Assembly (NCBI RefSeq): GCF_949987535.1
Contig: NC_080066.1
Coordinates: forward strand, 91,717,600-91,781,599
Reading direction: 5' to 3'
DNA: 64,000 nt
Source of the DNA: Balaenoptera acutorostrata
Lineage: Eukaryota; Chordata; Mammalia; Artiodactyla; Balaenopteridae
Made by a program: the position numbers and the translations under genes. Below, piece after piece: positions 56,815 to 64,000 of this stretch (position 1 is the first letter of the stretch; every line of letters starts with the position of its first letter). The notes beneath the pieces are model-generated. The model saw nothing but the letters and a program-made list of their open reading frames with translations. It had not been told where the DNA came from and made no database searches.

Positions 56815-57311
56815 AAAGAAGTGCACAACCTAAAAGTTGAGAATTATGTTTTGTTTGACGGACAAAACTGAGGACTTAAGCCTGGGACACAGCCTCTCAG
56901 CTAGCTCTGAGGGACTGCTCCCAAGAGGTAAGAGAGGAACCAGGATATGTAGGGGCTTTTGTACCAAAGCCCAGGCAGTCGGAACATCAAAATATTACCA
57001 TTAATTAAAGAAACCCAGACATCTCAAGTTAATGAATTTAGCACTTTTCCATGTATGGGAAGAAGCAAGAGTCTGGGCTCACTGAAATCATTCCTCAGCT
57101 ATCTGGGGCCAGTATCCTGTTCTTTCCCATCCTGCGTACCCTCAGGGTGCACTGACAGGGGTGGCTGCAGTGGCTGAGGGCTTGGCAATGGGCAGTCCCT
57201 TTGTCTCCATCCTGAGTTCCTTCAGGGCTCAGGGTCAGGGGTGCCTGTAGTGGCTTGATGGCTGCAACCTCCTTTGTTCACGGATATGGCTGGCAACATT
57301 TTTCATTCACA
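56815..57311 (-). mobile_element. solo LTR (ERV1-type), minus orientation
   Basis: On the minus strand it starts tgtgaatgaaaaatgttgcc and ends ttttcagtcaaca. It aligns along most of its length with 55688-56126, including 'gcaccctgaggg', 'acaggatactgg', 'gatgtctgg' and 'ctcaacttttaggttgtgc'. Identical 4-bp target duplications agtt lie at 56811-56814 and 57312-57315. It is longer than the plus copy, mainly by an extra block near its start. The 72-codon frame at 56959-57177 lies inside. Confidence 0.8.
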
Positions 57312-57387
57312 AGTTCTTCACTTATTTCTGATTCATCAGTCTATCCATGTATCCTAAAATTCAGTCCTCTCAGGCTGGTCTCCTAGA

Positions 57388-57605
57388 ACAGTGGTCCCCA
57401 ACCTTTTTGGCACCAGGGACCAGTTTCATGGAAGACAATTTTTCCACAGACGGGGGAGGGGATGGTTCAGGCGGTAATGGGAGTGATGGGGAGCGGCAGA
57501 TGAAGCTCTGCTTGCTGGCCCGTCGCTCACCTCCTGCTGTGTGACCTAGTTCCTAACAGGCCCAGGACGGGTACTGGTCCACGGCCTGGGGGTTGGGGGC
57601 CCCTG
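57388..57605 (+). mobile_element. MER1-type (hAT-Charlie) DNA transposon
   Basis: From cagtggtccccaaccttttt to ggttgggggcccctg. The body has 'ggcggtaatgggagtgatggggagcggcagatgaagctctgc' and 'ctcacctcctgctgtgtgacct'. 8-bp target duplication tcctagaa (57380-57387) / ttctagaa (57606-57613), one mismatch. Confidence 0.93.
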
Positions 57606-57763
57606 TTCTAGAACAGAGCAAAAATATTGTACCCACCAACTAGTAACAAATTCTGTACTTATTCCAAACTCATACAAGAGTCCAGGTTTTCTGTTTGTGT
57701 TTCTTTGGGTTAGACATTTCTTTGACACTCTGAATACTAGTTCAAGTTTTATCTGTTTTATTT

Positions 57764-58116
57764 TTTTTAATTATTTTTTTAACATCTTTATTGGAATATA
57801 ATTGCTTTACAATGGTGTGTTAGTTTCTGCTTTATAACAAAGTGAATCAATTATACATATACACATGTCCCCAAACCTCTTCCCTCTTGCGTCTCCCTCC
57901 CTCCCACCCTCCCTATCCCACCCCTCTAGGTGGTCACAAAGCATCGAGCTGATCTCCCTGTGCTATGCGGCTGCTTCCCACTAGCTATCTACTTTACGTT
58001 TGGAAGTGTATATATGTCCATGTCACTCTCTCACTTTGTCACAGCTTACCCTTCCCCCTCCCCATATCCTCAAGTCCATTCTCTAGTAGGTCTGTGTCTT
58101 TATTCCCGTCTTGCCC
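57764..58116 (-). mobile_element. 5'-truncated L1 3' end, antisense (L1-C-like)
   Basis: T-rich left end, TTTATT (reverse AATAAA) near 57788, 'ggaatataattgctttacaatggtgtgttagtttctgc', the C-rich complement of the G-rich tract, 'gctatgcggctgcttcccactagctatctac' and 'aggtctgtgtctttattcccgtc'. 11-bp target duplication ctgttttattt at 57753-57763 and 58117-58127. The frames at 57930-58177 are inside it. Confidence 0.95.
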
Positions 58117-58127
58117 CTGTTTTATTT

Positions 58128-61100
58128 GGAACAAGAAAAAAATATTGATTTTCAACAAGTCTGGTACCCCAATCTAACCTCACACCCTCCTCAAGGAGCA
58201 TCTAAGGACACTATGTGATCAATAATCAGAAAAACAATCAGAGGTGGAATTTTCCTTGGAGAAGAGATAAATTTGTTTTCCATGTAGAGAGCTCTTTTAG
58301 CCTCCCTTTTTAAGATTGTTTTATCCTCTTATAACTCACTTCTTCATGTGGTTTTTCTGAAAATAATGTTCTAAAATCTCTTTCCACTTGGAAGGAGGCA
58401 TTCTTCTGGGGTGGTGATCTCAAAGGCAAGAAGGCACAGAGGTGCAGCAGAAACTTCTAGATTAGTAGTCTTCATAGTTAGGAAGTTACGACCAATTCAT
58501 CAAAGTAATATATCACATAAGAGTTTGGGTGTAAGTTACTAATAAGGTATTTCTTTTCACTGGAAAGGACCCAAGGTACATATCCCTGGGGACTAACTGG
58601 AGTGTCAGCAGTCACAATAGGCAGCTGAGCAAAGATCTGAGCATTCAGGATCCCAGTTAAATCTTCTCCCAGAATCACACCTGATGAAGTTGGGTATATG
58701 CAGAAAAGCACAGAATATGGGAGACAGGCTCACTCAGAACGTAAAGAGCAGCTTTATTTCTCATGGGAAAAGCCCCAGGTAGAGGGAAAAAAGTCTCTGG
58801 CATTGGGAGATGTTCTCCATCATGGTTCTAGAAGTCATCTCAGTGGGAATAAAGATTTATCTTGAGGGCTAAGACAGGTTCATTCCTGAAGTACAAATGA
58901 TAACAGCAATATTGTAACTGATCCCACTTGGAGCAATAGGACCTGGTCTGAGCTGGGGATAGGAATTCATTTCTAGGTTGGGACAGGCCCAGCTCAGATA
59001 AGGAAGTGTATTTGGGGCCTGACAGTATGAAGATAGAGTAGGGGGCAGTGTACTCCCTATCCTACATTTGTTTTCCTTCTTTCTCCTATATTCAGTGAGA
59101 ATTGAAGACTAGCATTGCTGGGAATGCAAAGCTGTGAATTTTACTTCTAGAGTCTCCTGTCATCTGTGGGGAATTGCTTGCTTGCCAGAAAGTAGGAGTA
59201 ACTACATTTGGATTCTCTCAGGATTAAGGAATTGAGTACAATTAGTTTATTTGGGAAGTGATCCAAGAAACAGCTGCAGGGAAGTGGGAAATGAGACAGC
59301 TACCACCGTGGCAACTGGAGCATCATCCTGCTGGGAAACTTCAGGAATCAATGGAGAACAGGCAATTCAAAGATATCCCACCCAAGCTCTTGATTATGAG
59401 GCATTCTAGCCTATCCTGGGCACAAGAAGCATGTTCCAGCTGCCTTAGCAAGCCTCCCAGCAAGGAGGTACACATGCTGGCAGTTGGAAGTAAGACACGG
59501 AGTGGGAGTGTACCACAAAGTTAAGGCCCAAGAGGATATGGCTGCAGCACCAATAATACCTCTTACAAGGTATACTCCTGAACTCATTTAAGTGTGGATT
59601 CTGGAGGGAAGAAGCAAGAATGCAGAGTCCAAAAGGGATAGAAAACATCTTGTTTTCCCTTTCTGGGGAATTCAAAGTATATGATCTGGACACTAAATGG
59701 AAGAAAAGGGTCTCACAAAGACATGGAGAAAAAGACGTTACCATCTCAAACGTAGACATTTTATTAGAAGAAAGGAATGTTTCAGAGTTGTGCATATTTT
59801 CCTCTCCCCTTCCCTCTTCCCACCAAGCATGACAATTACAGTGTAAGAATCCTTTGTCAGAAGAGCTATTACATATGAGTTTGAAATCCAAGGGTGGTAG
59901 ACTAGACAATCCGTATCAATTAGCCAGGCCCTATGGAGACACTGAAAGCCTTTCTCTATCTCCCTCTCTCTCTTTTCCTAATCCGTTTTCTCTGTTTATA
60001 TGATCTCCTAAATATGCTGCATCTCTGTGGTAGTCTCTGGCTGATAACAAATCGGGGTTAGATTCTAGGATATGTGTTTAGTACTGGAAATACTGGGTTG
60101 CTTGGGAAATACGTGTGTATAAGGCAATTTGTACTTAGACCAGAAGTATTTAGTTCAGTAGATCTGTGTTCTGACAATTCCTTGGAACTCCAGAAATACG
60201 GGAGAAGTGAGATTTCGGTAATTTCTGGAGGTGCCAAAGGAGCAGTGCCATTTCCTATGCGAAATACTCCAGCTGTTTGGAGAAGAGATCCAGATACTAA
60301 TCAAACACCAGAAAGATACCACAGAGCTGAGACTGAGCCAAACAAGAATACAATGAGGGGGAAAGCACTTTGTATGTATTTTGTTAGGTTTTTAATCCCC
60401 CTAAGAACAAGGGACTGACTCTGAAAAGCAAGACAATTTTTAAAATTAAATCAAATAAGGGTGTCAAGTGGAGTTATCGGAACTGGATTTACCCTCATAA
60501 CTTAAACAACTGAAAACCTGAACAAAATACATGAAACCAGTTTTCAGGTAATGAATGACAAAATAGCAGTACAGAGATCCCTGAGAGAAGGGACACAAAT
60601 AAAATGAGCTCTACAACTATACCAGGTTACTGTTCAGCAGTAGTTTCTAGGTCTCAGTGCAGAGAGGGATAATCCAAACAGCCCAGCACTTCTCCTTGAG
60701 TTGAGAAGACAGAGATTGGAATTTGCAAGGCCAAGGTAGCTAAAATTTGTGGGGCAAAAAACAAAAAAGGAGAGATATGCAAGAGACAGAGCTCCAGATT
60801 TCTGTAGAGTCCTCTGCTAAGGAGAAAGAGACATGTGTAACAGGGAAAGAATCAACAGAAAAGAGTAGGAAGAACAATTACAGAAACCTACTCAGAATAG
60901 GAATAATTTGTGTTCCTACTAGTCAGAGTATAAAGATATTGTAAGACCAGGTGCATTATGTAGAAGAATATCACCACCATAGTGGAGCTAAGTGGATGCT
61001 CAACTAATGGTTGGTCTGGATCCATCCTAACAAAGCTTGCAAGCAAAATTCAAAAAGAGTCAACTGATTCCAAGTAACTAACTGCATATTAGGATAAAAT

Positions 61101-61280
61101 TCAGCACTATTTAACTGAAAACAGCAAAACCCACCAGCTAACAATATAAACAATGTAAAATCACAACGTCAAGCATGCAATCAAAAATTATAAAGCATGC
61201 AAAGCAGCAGAAAATTTTGATCTATTACCAGCCCAAAGAAAAAAATAAAATAAATATAAGCAGATCAAGAAATGACTGAG
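58128..61280. other. non-coding; possible LTR-like stretch at about 58603-59066 (-)
   Basis: No gene is supported. 58603-59066 on the minus strand has 'gaaataaagctgctctttac' with TG/CA-like ends (tgtaggatag ... gctgaca), which resembles an LTR, but the flanks show no target duplication. The longest frames here (59445-59909, minus, 154 codons; 60074-60418, plus, 114 codons) have no recognisable domain. Confidence 0.4.
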
Positions 61281-61418
61281 GACCAGTCCCTCCCATCAGG
61301 AAACTTGCATAAGCCTCTTAGATAGCCTCATCCACCAGAGGGCAGACAGCAGAAGCAAGAAGGACTACAATCCTGCAGCCTGAAGAACAAAAACCACATT
61401 CATAGAAAGATAGACAAG

Positions 61419-62235
61419 ATGAAAAGGCAGAGGGCTATGTACCAGATGAAGGAACAAGATAAAACCCCAGAAAAACAACTAAATGAAGTGGAGATAGGCA
61501 ACCTTCCAGAAAAAGAATTCAGAATAATGATAGTGAAGGTGATCCAGGACCTTGGAAAAAGAATGGAGACAAGATCGAGAAGATGCAAGAAATGTTTAAC
61601 AAAGACCTAGAAGAATTAAAGAACAAACAAACAGAGATGAACAATACAATAACTAAAATGAAAACTACACTAGAAGGAATCAATAGCAGAATAACTGAGG
61701 CAGAAGAACGGATAAGTGATCTGGAAGACAGAATAGTGGAATTTACTGCTGTGGAACAGACTAAAGAAAAAAGAATGAAAAGAAATGAAGACAGCCTGAG
61801 ACCTCTGGGACAACACTAAACGCAACAACATTCACATTATAGGTGTCCCAGAGGAGAAGAGAGAGAGAAGGGAACAGAGAAAATATTTGAAGAGATTATA
61901 GTTGAAAACTTCCCTACCATGGGAAAGGAAGTAGCCACCCAAGTCCAGGAAGCACAGAGAGTCCCATACAGGATAAACCCAAGGAGAAACACACTGAGAC
62001 ACAGAGTAATCAAATTGGCAAAAATCAAAGACAAAGAAAAATTATTAAAAGCATCAAGGGAGAAACGACAAATAACATACAAGGGAATTCCCATAAGGTT
62101 AACAGCTGATTTCTCAGGAGGAACTCTACAAGCCAGAAGGGAGTGGCATGACATATTTAAAGTGATGAAAGGGAAGAACCTACAACCAAGATTACTCTAC
62201 CCAGTAAGGATCTCATTCAGATTCGATGGAGAAAT
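61419..62235 (+). pseudogene. ORF1: L1-D ORF1, frameshifted and cut short at the deletion
   Basis: The start is ATG at 61419. A base is lost near 61569 ('gaatggagacaagatcg' against 'gaatggaggcaaagatcg' in L1-A), which shifts the frame at about codon 50, and more lesions follow. Readable parts include ITEAEERISDLEDR (61583-61819 open), RVPYRINPRRNT and [14 protein letters not shown] (61919-62239 open). The last 25 or so codons are replaced by the ORF2 junction. It belongs to the same ORF1 lineage as L1-A. Non-functional. Confidence 0.9.
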
Positions 62236-62618
62236 GTAAATTGGTACAGCCACTATGGAGAACAGTATGGAGGTTCCTTACAAAACTAAAATTAGAACTA
62301 CCATACGACCCAGCAATCCCACTACTGGGCATATACCCTGAGAAAACCATAATTCAAAAAGAGTCATGTACCACAAAGTTCATTGCAGCTCTATTTACAG
62401 TAGCCAGGACATGGAAGCAACCTAAGTGTCCATTGACAGAGGAATGGATAAAGAAGATGTGGCACACATATACAATGGAATATTACTCAGCCATAAAAAG
62501 AAACGAAATTGAGTTATTTGTAGTGAGGTGGATGGACCTAGAGTCTGTCATACAGAGTGAAGTAAGTCAGAAAGAGAAAAACAAATACTGTATGCTAATA
62601 CATATATATGGAATCTAA
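62236..62618 (+). pseudogene. ORF2: L1-D ORF2 C-terminal remnant, open
   Basis: A 130-codon frame runs from 62226 (ATG in the junction) to TAA at 62616-62618: [15 protein letters not shown], then [36 protein letters not shown] and [19 protein letters not shown]. It is the end of ORF2p after the Cys-rich motif. It has stayed open by chance or by recency. It lacks endonuclease and RT, so no transposition function is expected. Confidence 0.9.
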
Positions 62619-62991
62619 CAAAAAAAAGAAAATGGTTCTGAAGAACCTAGGGGCAGATCAGGAATAAAGACACAGACATAGAGAACGGACTTAAGGACAC
62701 AGGGAGGGGGAAGGGTAGGTTTGGACAAAGTGAGAGAGTGGCATGGACATATATACACTACGAAAAGTCAAATAGATAGCTAGTGGGAAGCAGCTGCATA
62801 GCACAGGGAGATCAGCTTGGTGCTTTGTGACCACCTAGAGGGGTCGGATAGGGAGGGTGGGAGGGAGACCCAAGAGGGAGGGGATATGTGGATATATGTA
62901 TACGTATAGCTGATGCACTTTGTGATATAGCTGAAACTAACACAACAATGTAAAGCAATTATACTCCAATAAAGGTGTTTAAAAAAAAAAA

Positions 62992-63399
62992 GATGGAAAA
63001 CAATGTAAGCATTAGACAGAGAAAAACATAAGACAACGGCATTGAAACATGTTATATATGTATGTGAAATACAATAAATCCTTCAAAGATTCTCCAATTG
63101 GATTTAATAAATAAAAACTAATGATATGCCTTACTCAGTCATTCAGAAATATTAAAAATAAAATGACATTACAAGTAATTCTGATTTTTTCTTTTTTTTG
63201 TATTTATTTGTCATGTCTTTACCAGACTTCCAGGCAATAAGCATTAAACAAGACAAAAGAGTATTTTATCATTATAATAACATTCAATCTACAATGAAGA
63301 AATAACTAGTGTTCTATTTTACATTCCAATTATTGTAACATCAGAGTACATAAAGCTTTAAAAGCAGGAAATCTAAGGAGATTCCTCCAAACATAGGAG
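62992..63399. other. non-coding, AT-rich DNA
   Basis: Nothing recognisable apart from AT-rich sequence. Confidence 0.45.
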
Positions 63400-64000
63400 G
63401 ATTTTAATTTATTTCTCTCAGCCCCACTCAATTCAACTACTCAAAACAAGTGAGGATATAAAGAATCTGGAATCTAATTCATTAGATTAACATTTTTATA
63501 ACTTCAGCCCTGAACACAGAATAGACCTGTTCTCAAATACTTGTTAAAATGTTTACAAAATGTAACCATTTATTAGGCACCAGAAAAACATCAAAAAACA
63601 AATAGTAATTGTAGTTAATGACCATGATCTCTGGTTATAATGCAATTAAAGTAGAAATTATTAACTAATAAAACCAACTACCTGAAATGTTATAACTCCT
63701 TGACAATTATGATCATAATTTATTTATCGACTCCACAAAGTTGCAGAACATCTAGCAAATAATAGTATTGAAAATACTACATTAATAAAACTCAATGTAA
63801 ACAGTTAAAGCTATGCACAGGTGAAAACATACAACTCTATACACCTACATTACTAGACAAGAATTCAATTCAATAATTTTAAAAGGATAAAACGTAAGGA
63901 AAGCAAAAGAAAAAACTATTTCAGATAAAAAGCAGAAATTGACAGATTCTAAAACAGAAGAAAGTAGAATTAATCAGTAAAACTAAAAGGTGGTTCTTAG
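63400..64000 (+). mobile_element. ancient L1M ORF2 fragment, cut by the window end
   Basis: 'gaccatgatctctggttataatgcaattaaagtagaaattattaac' is the endonuclease DHNAIK-type motif region, and the window ends at 'attaatcagtaaaactaaaaggtggttctt', the conserved KTKSWF-type stretch before the RT domain. It is heavily decayed. The left limit is uncertain, and it should continue beyond 64000. Confidence 0.7.

Larger units (their letters stand above)
61281..62991 (+). mobile_element. L1-D: 5'-truncated, internally deleted LINE-1
   Basis: It starts late in the 5' UTR (homology to L1-A from 'cctcccatcaggaaacttgc'), has ORF1 (61419-62235), then jumps at about 62232-62236 ('gatggagaaatgtaaattgg') directly into the ORF2 C-terminal part and 3' UTR, with AATAAA at 62968-62973 and an A-tail. 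In L1-C the joined points lie at about 24036 and 27614, so roughly 3.6 kb is missing. It shares the MKRQRAMYQMKEQDKTPE N-terminus with L1-A. No clear target duplication was seen. Confidence 0.93.

Noticed and set aside
57930..58177. Open frames of about 70 codons
   Set aside because: They are the complement of an L1 3' UTR; the same peptide wording appears at each antisense L1 end (for example opposite 27976-28221).
59445..59909. 154-codon minus-strand open frame
   Set aside because: No recognisable domain, no splice or promoter context, and an unremarkable length for 64 kb of DNA. Kept as chance.
1..64000. CRISPR arrays, operons, bacterial or phage genes, tRNA or rRNA genes
   Set aside because: None seen. 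The only tRNA-like sequences are heads of CHR SINEs, and the repeats present are transposons typical of mammals.

Overview
This window looks like nuclear DNA from a cetacean (whale or dolphin lineage). Three tRNA-Glu-derived CHR-type SINEs (2905-3239, 17120-17402, 30943-31241) are typical of the cetacean/hippo/ruminant group. No ruminant BovB or Bov-tA repeats were seen. The young LINE-1 copies have the 3' ends and ORFs expected of cetartiodactyl L1. No host protein-coding exon, tRNA gene, rRNA gene or CRISPR array could be supported. The window reads as intergenic or deep intronic DNA dominated by retrotransposons.

Layout. 1-4.5 kb: mostly unique DNA with old hAT, L2-like and CHR SINE copies. 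4.5-12.2 kb: an ancient L1M, split by a degenerate cetartiodactyl L1 (L1-A, 5155-9270) and by a second L1 3' fragment (9283-9725). 12.2-13.85 kb: unique. 13861-28975: a full-length L1 (L1-B) that carries a nested CHR SINE and a nested, younger full-length L1 (L1-C, 20977-28424). Target-site duplications are visible for all three insertions. 29-61 kb: mostly unique DNA with MIR, L2, MER1 and MER5-type hAT elements, old LTRs, three solo LTRs with 4-bp target duplications, and several 5'-truncated antisense L1 3' ends. 61.3-63 kb: an internally deleted L1 (L1-D). 63.4-64 kb: an ancient L1M cut by the window edge.

The main biology is L1 evolution. L1-C is the youngest full-length copy. It has a GC- and CpG-rich 5' UTR with a 367-bp tandem duplication, each unit holding a 12-bp perfect hairpin that L1-B lacks. 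ORF1 is open from its second in-frame ATG. ORF2 is broken by one stop and two frameshifts, and its RT active-site FADD box reads FAGD. L1-A and L1-D carry an unrelated 5' UTR and a different ORF1 N-terminus, so two L1 promoter lineages are present side by side. In both L1-B and L1-C an open antisense frame starts in the 5' UTR and reads out through the element's 5' end into flanking DNA, the geometry of primate L1 ORF0. Other notable items are a 132-bp nearly perfect tandem duplication (48934-49197), an insertion consisting only of poly(A) with a 15-bp duplication (54210-54249), and an inverted pair of solo LTRs (55688-57311).
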